NCBI GenBank assembly: GCA_963712955.1
Contig: CAVQKF010000012.1
Span: forward strand, 6,238-70,237
Length of the DNA stretch: 64,000 bases
Direction of reading: 5' to 3'
Origin: DATFVJ01 sp963712955
GTDB lineage: Bacteria > Actinomycetota > Actinomycetes > Streptosporangiales > Streptosporangiaceae
Shown in pieces: positions 42,614 to 51,762 of the stretch. Below the pieces are notes generated by a model, which was not told the DNA's origin, did not search any database, and saw only the letters and a program-made list of their open reading frames with translations. The number at the start of each line of letters is the position of its first letter. Position 1 is the first letter of the stretch. The translations under genes and the position numbers were made by a program.

Positions 42614-43179
42614 GTGCTGCGTTTCGAACCCGACTCGTCGCTCGCGGACTGGTTCGCGCGGCGCGATGAGCCTTGGGGTGAGCTGGTGACGATGGGGCCG
42701 ACCGGTTTCGAGTCTTACGCCCGGTCCGTCACCTCGAGGAGGATCGCATCTCCCAGCATGTCCTTTTCGCGCGTCTGCGGGTGCACCTGGCTGGTGGGAC
42801 GAAGACGCCGGGCGACTGTTTCCACGGACTGTGGGCCGGGGCTGTCTCTGGTATGCACGGCGACCCCGCGCGAGGCATCTCGCCGTGGTTTCCCGCGAGT
42901 GTTCTCACTGGCCCAAAGGTCCGTGTCCCCAATCGGGAGTACATGCTCTTTCGCGGTCACCTCGATGAAATGGGCCATTGGGGAGCCACGGACCCCACGA
43001 CGGGCTCATCCAGAGACGAGGAACTTCCCGCGCCGCACCTTCTGTGGCCAGCGGACCACCGGTGGTTCGCCGCGACGGACGTGGACTCCGAATTCACCTG
43101 GGTGGGCGGGTCTCGGGGGCTCATCGACGCGGTCATCACAGATCCGAAGCTCGACGCCGAGCGCGTTCACCGCAGCTGA
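42614..43179 (+). pseudogene. Conserved hypothetical protein, frameshifted
   Basis: The first frame from 42614 reads 'LRFEPDSSLADWFARRDEPWGELVTMGPTGFESYAR'. At about 42716-42722 the frame shifts, and 'RHLEEDRISQHVLFARLRVHLAGGTKTPGDCFHGLWAG', 'VPNREYMLFRGHLDEMGHWG', 'APHLLWPADHRWFAATDVDSEFTWVGGSRGLIDAVITDP' continues to 43179. The pattern 'WPADHRWFaatDVDseFTWVGGS' is typical of a widespread actinobacterial hypothetical protein of unknown role. The joined product is about 188 aa. The break is one base in a CCGG context. Confidence 0.6.
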
Positions 43180-43930
43180 ACGTCCGGCCGAATCAAGGCG
43201 CAGGGGTGGGCGCAGGGGTTGACGGAGCACCCGCAGGTCCCGTCAACCGCTCTACCTGTCTTCACTGTTCGCGGCATGACCGTACGTCCCCGCACTTGGA
43301 CGGTCATGAATAGTCATGCAACCCGTGTCGGCCAGACAGCCGGCGCCGGGTCCCGGCGGAAACGCCAGTGTGGGAACACCCGAGCCGCCCTGGAGGAGGG
43401 CGTCGATGACCTGATCGTCGGCGATGTCGCCGGTGTCCCACGCGTTGCGGTCGCGCGTGCGGGGCATCCCGGGCGATGGCTTGCCGCCCGACGTCCGAGT
43501 CATGCGGCACTGGCCGCTTTCACGGCGGGTTGTCCGGATCCACGCCTAGCGAGCATGAGGGGGCGCCGGGACAGGCGCCGCCGACGTGGGCGGCGCTTTG
43601 GTCATCGTCATCACGCATGCACGACAGGCTCCCGCAGTCGTGGCTGGCATAGGGTGCCCGTCAAGTGCCGGAGGCGGCGACAGTGAGCCGACAGCGCAAA
43701 CGACGATCGAGCCTCGGACCCGCCGGGCCGCCATAGATTTCCCAGTTCACTCCGGGCGCGCGCAGGACGTCCGCACCGGGCACAATGTCGTCGTGTACTA
43801 CGACGGCGAGGGCGGCACAATAACCATCGACGCCGGTGTCGAGGTGTTCACTGATTTCGCAGCTGGCCGGGAGGACTTCCTGGTCAGGCTGGACCGCCAG
43901 CGCGCCGACGCGGCCGGGCAGCAGCTGGCA
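43180..43930. other. No gene supported
   Basis: Frames on both strands lack family patterns. The composition suggests fragments of former genes. Nothing can be named. Confidence 0.35.
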
Positions 43931-43949
43931 CCGGCACGGGCCAGACCAT

Positions 43950-44250
43950 GTCGAGCAGGCGCACAATGTCGGCGCCTGAGCGTGTTTTCCGCAGTGCGGC
44001 GAGACATCTGCGGACCAAGCCGGATCCGGACCGGGGCTCGTATCTGTCGATGGCTGCACGGCAACTCGGCATGGCTCACTTCGCGGACGAAGTGGACGCA
44101 CTCAATCCGGCGGCGCACTGGTCCGCCCGGTGGGCGCAGTGGCACGTTGCGCATATCTCTCCAGACCCGCCGCTATCTGGGTGGCAACCCAGTAGTCCGT
44201 CCGGCCGTCCGAGCCGCGCCCGAACGGGGATGCGGTTGGCACGGCTGACG
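43950..44250 (+). pseudogene. Fragment resembling the NACHT/TPR-to-WD40 linker of a conflict protein
   Basis: The reading 'ERVFRSAARHLRTKPDPDRGSYLSMAARQLGMAHFADEVDALNPAAHWSARWAQWH' resembles the helical segment and the 'W..RWAQW' entry strand that joins helical repeats to WD40 propellers in large actinobacterial NACHT or NB-ARC proteins. After the His, a neighbouring frame continues ('SGGNPVVRPAVRAAPERG'), so a frame change lies near 44175. No ATPase or complete propeller is present. Recognition is moderate; it could be another helical protein. Confidence 0.35.
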
Positions 44251-44409
44251 ACGCTCGGTCGTGCCGATGAGCGCGAATCCTTTGGCTGGGCTTGATCAGC
44301 CCAGCTGAAGCTCGAACCCGTTGAACGCTGGGTCAGTTCCCTGATGCTGGGGTAGGCACAGGTTCGGGCCGGGCAACCGGCACCCGTGAGGGTGCGGAAA
44401 GGGGTGACG

Positions 44410-44718
44410 ATGATAGCCCGGACATGGCGGGGCTGGGTCAGGACCGAGCGGGCAACGGCTTACGTCGAGTACATCACCAGCACCGGCCTGAGCGCATACA
44501 AGCAGACACCCGGTAACTTGGGCGCCCAGATGTGGACGACAGACCTCGGCGACGGCCGGACAGAAGTCATGACGGTCAGTTGGTGGTCGTCGCGGACGGA
44601 CATCGAAGGCTTCGCGGGCCAGAACATCGACGTCGCGGTCTTTTACCCCGAGGATGACGATTACCTCATCGACCGCGAGACCACCGTCACGCACTACGAC
44701 GTCGCACGGACCCTGTGA
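44410..44718 (+). CDS. Small ferredoxin-like (antibiotic monooxygenase-type) protein
   Basis: The protein of about 102 aa starts at ATG 44410 behind AAAGGGGTG. It reads 'MIARTWRGWVRTERATAYVEYITSTGLSAYKQTPGNLGAQMWTTDLGDGRTEVMTVSWWSSRTDIEGFAGQNIDVAVFYPEDDDYLIDRETTVTHYDV' in pieces typical of the dimeric alpha-beta barrel (ABM) fold. The conserved 'ARxWrG', a central 'E...vSwW.s...I..FAG' and the final 'HYdV' are the family landmarks. Members range from heme- or cofactor-free monooxygenases to proteins of unknown function. It is intact and high-GC, and stands alone among gene debris. Confidence 0.8.
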   Translation: MIARTWRGWVRTERATAYVEYITSTGLSAYKQTPGNLGAQMWTTDLGDGRTEVMTVSWWSSRTDIEGFAGQNIDVAVFYPEDDDYLIDRETTVTHYDVARTL

Positions 44719-44819
44719 CACCGCCTGGACCTGCCAAAATCTCGGCCCGGTCCACCGCGACCCAAGAATCCCTGGCATCGCTGCGGGCGCGGCATGCGCA
44801 GTGCGCGCTCATGCCGCTG

Positions 44820-45235
44820 CGGGAGCATTTGGCTCTCGGTGTTTCAGCCAGGCCCCTGGCCTTGTGGCGCCTCGCCCGAGGCAGCCGACATGAGAATCCT
44901 TGCCTCACTGCGAAGCCGCTGCGCCTGGCGTACAGGTCCAGGACGCGGGCGGCCTTGAGAGCGAAGTCCGCGTCCCGGACCGAGATCCACGAGCGGCGCT
45001 GCCACGGTTTGAGCGCGTCGCCGGCCAGCCACCGGCGCACCGTGGACGCTGAGGCGGCAACCTGGCAGCGGGCGGCGAGCTCGCGGGCCAGTTCCGGGCA
45101 GCTCCACTTCGACAGCGGCACCCCGGTCTCGGCGGGCAGCGCACATGCCAGCGCGACGGCCTCGGCCCGCTCGGCGCCGGTGAACACCGGTGGCCGCCCG
45201 CTACCCGGCGCATTCAAGGCGAAGGCATACCGGGC
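44820..45235 (-). pseudogene. IS630-type transposase remnant (N-terminal part)
   Basis: On the reverse strand, 'GSGRPPVFTGAERAEAVALACALPAETGVPLSKWSCPELARELAARC', 'ASASTVRRWLAGDALKPWQRRSWI' and 'DFALKAARVLDLYA' match the N-terminal helix-turn-helix half of IS630-family transposases. After 'LDLYA' the similarity fades, and the DDE domain is not readable in any frame. No inverted repeats were found. It is a dead remnant on the left side of the large accessory cassette. Confidence 0.65.
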
Positions 45236-45239
45236 TCGC

Positions 45240-45494
45240 CGGCACGCCGGAGGCCCTGCAGGCGCGGACGAGCCGCCGCTCCCGGCCGCCGCCCGGCACG
45301 CCCGCGCGGTCGAGATCCGGCAGCAGATCAGCGAGCTGGCCGGAACCCTGGCCGACACAGCCAGCGGCCAGCAGGCACTATTCGGATCACCGGGCATCAC
45401 GCGCCGAGCACGCCCCGCCGCCACCGCGCGATCCCTCCACCAGCTAATCGCCGAACTCGCTGCGCTTGCCACGGGCGACCGCCACGAAACGTGA
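45240..45494 (+). pseudogene. Unassigned C-terminal coding fragment
   Basis: The plus-strand reading 'AAARHARAVEIRQQISELAGTLADTASGQQALFGSPGITRRARPAATARSLHQLIAELAALATGDRHE' has a clean amphipathic helical pattern and good codon bias, but no start of its own. It lies directly against the IS630 remnant, suggesting a gene whose 5' part was replaced by that insertion. The family is unknown. Confidence 0.35.
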
Positions 45495-46032
45495 CACGTT
45501 TCGCCTCGCACCAGCCGGAACGCCGGAGACGACGCCCCTGCTCGACGAGCAGGAAACCGCAGGAAATAACACGCCCTGGCCGTTCGGGCCGCGCATCTGG
45601 ACTACAGGCATTCGGACAGTTCTGATATCCGACTGTGCCGTTACCGGATCAGCCGAGAACGCTGCCGTCGTCGAGCGCGTCTTCGATCGCTGATACCCGC
45701 CCACCAGCCCATTGCCCCTTTCATGCTTACTGGGTCTGCCCCCTTCTGCACCCGCCAGGACACGCCGGGCACTCCATGATCATCCGGACACTAGATCACA
45801 AACCCGGACTGTAGTACCGGGCTAACGCTGAATCACACATCCCTGGCGATCGAGCGATAGCCGCCCGGCGGGCGGGGTGGCATGGTGTTGGGGGCACATG
45901 TCCCGGAGGGCCGGGCAAAAGGGTGGTGTGCGGTGAGCGTTGGGCAGACCTGCGGCGCGGCGGGTGACATCGCTGCCTGCGAACCAGCGACGTTCACGGT
46001 GGATCCGCTCCCGCACCTGCCGGGGCCCAGGT
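45495..46032. other. No gene supported
   Basis: A stretch of lower coding quality precedes the EF-hand gene. It should contain the promoter of the following cassette, but no clear -35/-10 pair was seen. Confidence 0.35.
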
Positions 46033-47031
46033 GTGACCGCGACCAAGGGTGTTGTACCGGGTCTGCTGACGCCTCGGGGAAGCCGACACGGTCTCCGGCA
46101 CGGTCCTGGTGCCGGCCTCGCCCGGGAAGCGCCCGGTGATCGGCTACGCCGTGGGGCCCGCCGCTTCCGCACCTACGACCTCGGCGGCGACGGATTCATC
46201 GAACAGGCCGACTTCCAGCTCGCCGCCGGCGGGCTGGGTGAGGAGTTGGGTCACAAACCCGGCTCCCCAGCCCGCCAGCACGCCACCAACCTGTGCCTGC
46301 AGCTCTGGCAGCACCTGGCGCAAGCCGTCGGCACCGGCCACGACGGCCGGATCAGCCAAGCCGAATACAAGACCGCGTTCGCCGCCGGACTGCTGGTAAC
46401 CCCCGCCTCCTTCGACCAGGGCTACCGTCCCTTCCTCGACGCCATCATGGACATCGCCGACGTCGACGGGGACGGGGAACTCACTGTCGACGAGCAGATC
46501 CGCTGGACCAGATCAGTCATGAACCTGCCCGAAACTGACTCCCGCGAGGTGTTCCGCCGCCTGGACACCGACGGCGACGGCTACATCACCACCCGCGACA
46601 TGCTCGGAGCCATCCGCGAGTACTACTTCAACGACGACCCCGACTCGGCCGGAAGCTGGCTGCTGGGCGCCCTCGACCCCCGACAGTTACCGGTACCCGC
46701 GTCCAGGAAGCATCGTTCCAGCCGCCGAGGCGGTGATCCTCACGAGCGTCCAGGACCGCCGAACCTACCGGCGCAATATCACGAATGCTTCCCGAGATGT
46801 CCGTCGGACCCGCTCGACTCCGCCGCGTTCCGACGCCTGCCGCAAAGATCCGGCATTCCAGGAAGGGTTTCACCATGGCTCCTACGGTTGAGCAGCTTCT
46901 GGAGAGCTTTCCGGAGCCTGGTGGGCAGTTCGTACTCGACAGCCGGGTGTGGCCGGTGGAGGAACTGCTGGCGTTGCTGGCCCACACGGAGGTGGCGCTG
47001 GGCAACTGTGTTCCGGACCGGGATCAGCTGA
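46033..47031 (+). CDS. EF-hand calcium-binding protein (calerythrin-like)
   Basis: Four EF-hand loops are visible: 'DLGGDGFIEQADF', 'GTGHDGRISQAEY', 'DVDGDGELTVDEQ' and 'DTDGDGYITTRDM'. They are spaced as in calerythrin-type proteins of actinomycetes, with 'ATNLCLQLWQHLAQ' and 'GLLVTPASFDQGYRPFLDAIMDIAD' between them. These are cytosolic calcium sensors or buffers. The protein-like part ends near 46690 ('GSWLLGALDP'). The frame stays open to 47031, overlapping the next gene by 157 bp, so the true stop is probably masked by an indel. The N-terminus before 'RFRTYDL' also looks wrong. GTG 46033 is the best start in this frame. It precedes the DUF6603 operon and may belong to it. Confidence 0.7.
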   Translation: MTATKGVVPGLLTPRGSRHGLRHGPGAGLAREAPGDRLRRGARRFRTYDLGGDGFIEQADFQLAAGGLGEELGHKPGSPARQHATNLCLQLWQHLAQAVGTGHDGRISQAEYKTAFAAGLLVTPASFDQGYRPFLDAIMDIADVDGDGELTVDEQIRWTRSVMNLPETDSREVFRRLDTDGDGYITTRDMLGAIREYYFNDDPDSAGSWLLGALDPRQLPVPASRKHRSSRRGGDPHERPGPPNLPAQYHECFPRCPSDPLDSAAFRRLPQRSGIPGRVSPWLLRLSSFWRAFRSLVGSSYSTAGCGRWRNCWRCWPTRRWRWATVFRTGIS

Positions 47032-50000
47032 CCATCGTCGGGACGGTGCAGACCCCGGCCGGGCCGGTCGACGTCACGCTCCGGTTCACCGCCGCGGGAG
47101 GTGAGCTGAAGGACGAGGTGGTGGGGCTCGCGGTGCGGGTGCCGATCCGGAAGGGGGTCGCGGATCTGGCGGATCTCTGGGGGCTGGAGCTCAGCGGGGT
47201 GCCGGAGGTGTTCCTCGGACAAGTCTTGGAAATCACGGCGTTCTACAACCTGCCGGACACCAGCGCGGTGTTCCTGGCCGAGACCGGGCACCTGCGAGCG
47301 GTTTTCGGCCGCGCGGATGCTGACAGCAGTCTGTCCCTGCAGGTCGGGCTGAAGGACGTGCATGCAGAGCTGCCGGACCTCCCTTTCATCGGGCCGTTGA
47401 TCCCTGACGGGGACCAGTACGGCCTGCGCGGGGTCGGGGTGATCGTGGTCGATGCCGAGGTGATACCGGCGCAGGCCGCGGCGCTCAACTCGGCCGTGCG
47501 CAATGCGGTCGGTGACCCGTCGGTGTGGTGGCCCTTGCTGCCGTCTGGTGGGCTGGACCAGGACGGGGTGTGGTTGGCGGCCTGCGCCCTGATTACGGCC
47601 GCGGACCACGTGTGGGCCGTAAGGCTGGGCGTACCCGAGGTGTCGTGGCTGCCCGGCTTCCCCGAGCTCTCGATCAATGTGGGTGCGTTCCGGCTGACGT
47701 GGTCCGGGTTCGGCCTCGGCCCGCTGCGCGGCGGCGGCGGGGGCGGCGGCAGGGATGGCCTGGGCGTGTTCTTCGACCTGTCGTTGAATCTGGGCTGGTT
47801 GACACTGAAACTGCCGGACGCGGGCTTCGACATCGATTTCTCGCTCGAGATCGACGCACCCGGTTTCGTCACGCCGGTGTTGCCCGCGCTGAGTCTGGAT
47901 TTTCTGGGACGGCTGCTCCGATTCGAGATCCCGGGCGTGGACTGGCCCGATCCGAACCTGCCGGGCTTCCCCGGCCTGCCGGGTCCCGGGGTGTTGACGG
48001 GCTGGTGGAACGGCGGGGGTGACGGCGGCGGATCAGGACTATGGGACCTGCTGGGCTTTCTGGGTATCTCGATGCCGCTCGCTCTGCCCGAGGTGTTCAA
48101 CCCCCGGCTGCCCTCGCTCGGGCTTCGGTTCGACTGGGGCACCGGGGATTTCGGCCTGATCGGGGAGACCGGCTGGCTCCGGTTCGTCGTCGGGGCCCTG
48201 CCCGCGCTGCCCCAGTGGGGGACCCCGTGGGGCATGGTCGGCATGCTCGGTATCACGGGCCTGAGGGCGTGGCTCGAGGATCTACCGTTCATCGGAGGAT
48301 TGCTCACCCCGGCCTTGCCGGATTTCCTCCTGGACGGCATCAGCTTCTCCGCGATCGGCTCCGGGCTGGGAGTGGATGCGTTCGACCGGCTCACCGCGTG
48401 GATCGGCACGTTGCCGTCCTTGCCTCGAAGCGGCTGGTGGCCGTCGTTGAGCTGGGACCACTCCGGAGGCAAGCGGGGAGAGCGGGGCTTCTCCCTGGAC
48501 TTGAACTGGAGGCTTCCCGGCCGGCCAGGCGCTGGATTGGGGCATCTCCTGGCCGCCCGCGGATCTGCCGGAAATCACCTGGCCGCCGAAGGGCGGGACC
48601 CCGGACATCTCCTGGCTGGACCTTTCCGGTCTGGATCTGAGCCTGGGGCCGCTGCGTATGAACAAGATCGGACTCACCTGGCCCGGTCCCGGGGAGATCG
48701 ATTGGGCGCCGGCGGACCCCTCATGGGTGCTGCGTCTCATCTTCGATGTCTCCTTCGACCTGGGCGGGGGCTTCTCCTTCGCGCTGCCCGGCCTGGGGTT
48801 CGACTTCGACCTCAAAACCCCGTCACTGGGATCGGTCCATCCCCGCCTGCCCAAGGTCTCCTTTACCCTGCCAGGACCGGTCACGGTGGAACTGACGGTG
48901 CCGGTGCCGACGGTGCCCGGGCCCCCGTGGCCGTTGTCCCTCACGGCCTTCTGGAGAAGCGAGGACGGCGTCTCTGCGGCGGACGTCGCGGAGTTCCTCG
49001 GGCTGGAAGTGCTCGGCAAGGCCATCCCCGAATTCGTGATGCCGAGGCTGTACTCACTGGGATTGCACCTCGACTTCACCTCCAGCTTCCTGGTGATGAC
49101 GGGCGCCGCCGGGATCGGGCAATGGGCAAGCGGCGCGTGGGTGTTCGCCACCCAGTCGGCAAACCAGAACCCGGCCAGCCGCCGCAAGCTGGTGGCGCTG
49201 CGCGCCGCCACAGAGCTCAAGGCATCCGAGCTTCCGCCCAACATCGGAGCGGCAGAGGTTCAGTACCACTTCGACATGATCATGTCCGGCATCCACCTTG
49301 TCTACGCCGAGCAGCGCTGGACCTTGACCGAGGTCGAGGCTCTCAACGCGTTCCTGGCCCAGTTGGACCCGCCCGGACCCGTCAAGCTGCCCATGATCTT
49401 GCCGGGGAACCTGCCTCAGGGGTTCGAGTTCTGGGGCGATCTGAGGGTCGGCGATCTGCTGGAGGTCGTTCTGGTGTATCCCGACCGCGACCTGCCTGCG
49501 GTCCTCGGCGGTCCGGTGGGGTCCTCCACGGACCTGCTGGGGTTCGCCATCGGCGCGATGCGTTTCAGCCGCGTCCGGCTCGGCCTGGGGTTCGGCCTGG
49601 TGTACCTGGCCTTCGACGCGACCATGGCCATCGGTCCGCTCACGGTGGACCTGATCGGTCTCGGCATCGGCCTCGACAAGGATTTCGACGCCCGCCCCGT
49701 ACTCCAAGGCGCGGCCGTGCGTTTCGAGCGCCCCAGTCCGCCGCGCGTGGAGATCACCGGCGCCCTGGTCCACCTCGATCTCGGTCCGAACTTCAGCTTC
49801 GCGATGGCCGGTATGGGCCTCGTCGAGATCCAGGACCTGCTCAGCCTGTCGGTGGTCGGCAGTTGGGCGGAGAACAGGGACGGTTGGAGATCACTGTTCG
49901 CCTACGCCGAACTGAACACCAAGAAGGCCAGGGTCGAAGGTCTGTTCTCCATCGGCCCGGTCACCTTCACCGGGATCGCCCTGGGCTTCGGCATCAACAG

Positions 50001-51756
50001 CACGGTACGCATTCCCAGCGCCGCGGACATCGACAGGTTCCCCCTGATCAAACGGCTGGGCAAGCCCGCGGACACCGAACCGCTCACCCCTGGGCAGGCG
50101 CTCGAGGAGCTGGCCGGGTCCGGCGGCTGGGTGACTCCGGCCCAGGGCCAGTACTCGATCGCCGGCGGCGCCCGGTTCACCGTCTACAAGTTCATCAAGG
50201 CCCGGGTACTGGTTCTGGTGGAGTGGGGACAGGCCGGATGGAAGGCCATGCTCGCCGGGCGCACGACGCTGCTGCTACCGCCCACCGTCCCGGAAGACGA
50301 GTCCTCCGACGCGCGCGCCCCCGGCCCCTCAGGGCTGACGATCATGGGTGAGCTGGGCAAGGTGGTCGTCGATTTCGCCTTCGTCTACGACTCCGGTCTT
50401 GGCCGCTTCTCGATGGACGCGGTGATTGCCAAGGGCTCGTACATCCTGGATCCCGCTGCCATCCTCACCGGTGGTATCTCCTTGTACGTCTGGGGCAAGA
50501 CCCTGCCTGGGATCAGCAAGGGCTTCGTCCTGACAGCCGGTGGCTATCACCCGCAATTCGCCAAGACCAAGCCCGCCTACTACCCCTCGCCCCCGCGGAT
50601 CGGCTGGTTGTGGGAACGAGGTCCGGTCACCTTCAAGGGCCAGGCCTACGCCGCTCTCACCGATGGCGCCTTCATGATCGGCGCGGCGGTGGCCGCGATC
50701 TACGACCAGGGGCACAGCATCAACCTGCGCGCCTGGTTCAGCGCGCACGTAGACGCGCTGGTGCAGTGGAAGCCGTTCTACGCCGACCTGGCCATCGGCC
50801 TGTCGATCGGTGTGTCCGCCACGGTCAAGGTGGCGTTCATCCGGGTGAAGGTGTCCTTGGAGGTGGGTGTCCAGCTGCAGCTGTGGCTGCCCCCGATCGG
50901 CGGACGAGCACAGGTGAAGGTCTGGTTCATCACCTTCAGCTTCAACTTCGGCGCCGCCCGCGAGGGGGCTCCGCCGGTGCCATGGGACGACTTCCGGATC
51001 CAGCTGCCCGCACCTACCCGCACCGCGCTGAAGAACGGCGCCCAGCTGAAGGACGTGACCGAGGACGAATCCGAAGCACGCCGCAAGGCCGCGGAGCCGG
51101 AGCTGGTGCGCATCGACGGGTTCAGCGTGGGCGTCGAGTCGGCGCTGCCCGCCTCGAAGATCACGATCGGCGGAGCGCTGTTCGCCGGCAGCGACACCGC
51201 CCGGATCGACATCCGCCCAATGCGGCTGACCGGCGTGGTCTCAGAACAGGAGATCAAGCTCATCGGCCCGGACGGTCAGTCCCGCGACTTCGAGTACTGG
51301 GAAGGCCTGGGATGGGCGTTCGAGGCGACCGAGGAGGGCATGCCCAAGGCGCTGTGGGGCAGGCCGCTGGCCGATCCCAGTCAGGCATTGAACGACCAGT
51401 CACTGGTCCCGGGGTGCCTGACCGGCGTCACGGTCACCGTGCCCGCCCCCGAGCCGGGGGACGTCGCAGGGCCGGTGCCCGCGGAGAACCTGAGCGTGGA
51501 AGCCAACCTGCCCAGCGGCTTCATGCCGCTGGCCGATACCGCTGACGCCGGCCCCCCGCCGGATCCGACCCGGGAGAGCATTGACGTGATCCAAAGTACC
51601 CTTACCCGGACTTCCGCCGGCCGTACGGCCGTGCACCGGGTGCTGGAGGAGTTCGGCGCGGCCCCGCACAGCGACGGACCGCTGGACCGGTACGCCGATC
51701 TGGTCGGGCGCACCATGACCGACTTCCCGTACCTGACCGCAACCGGCGCGAGGTGA
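46875..51756 (+). CDS. DUF6603 giant protein, one internal frameshift
   Basis: The joined product is about 1,626 aa. The start is ATG 46875, with GGAAGG 8 nt upstream (MAPTVEQLLESFPEPGG). The N-terminal 240 residues form a mixed domain ('LGNCVPDRDQLTIVGTVQTPAGPVDVTLRFTAAGG'), followed by long beta-rich stretches of alternating hydrophobic residues with many 'LPGLP', 'LDLSLNLGWL' and Trp/Gly/Asp turns. At about 48510 the frame shifts; the second frame continues '..LDLSLGPLRMNKIGLTWPGPGEIDW' to the stop. The part at 49.5-50.5 kb carries the DUF6603 core: 'VRLGLGFGLVYLAFDATMAIGPLTVDLIGLGIGL', 'RVEITGALVHLDLGPNFSFAMAGMGLVEI', 'LFAYAELNTKKARVEGLFSIGPVTFTGIALGFGIN'. No signal peptide or TM helix is clear. 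Function is unknown. The next gene starts 6 bp after its stop. Confidence 0.75.
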
Positions 51757-51762
51757 GCTGCG

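Noticed and set aside
42600..42660. tRNA suggested by GGGTTCGAAAC on the minus strand
   Set aside because: No acceptor stem, anticodon arm or D arm can be folded around it; it is the first codons of the hypothetical gene at 42614.
44296..44778. 160-residue minus-strand frame
   Set aside because: Shadow of the intact ABM-fold gene on the plus strand.
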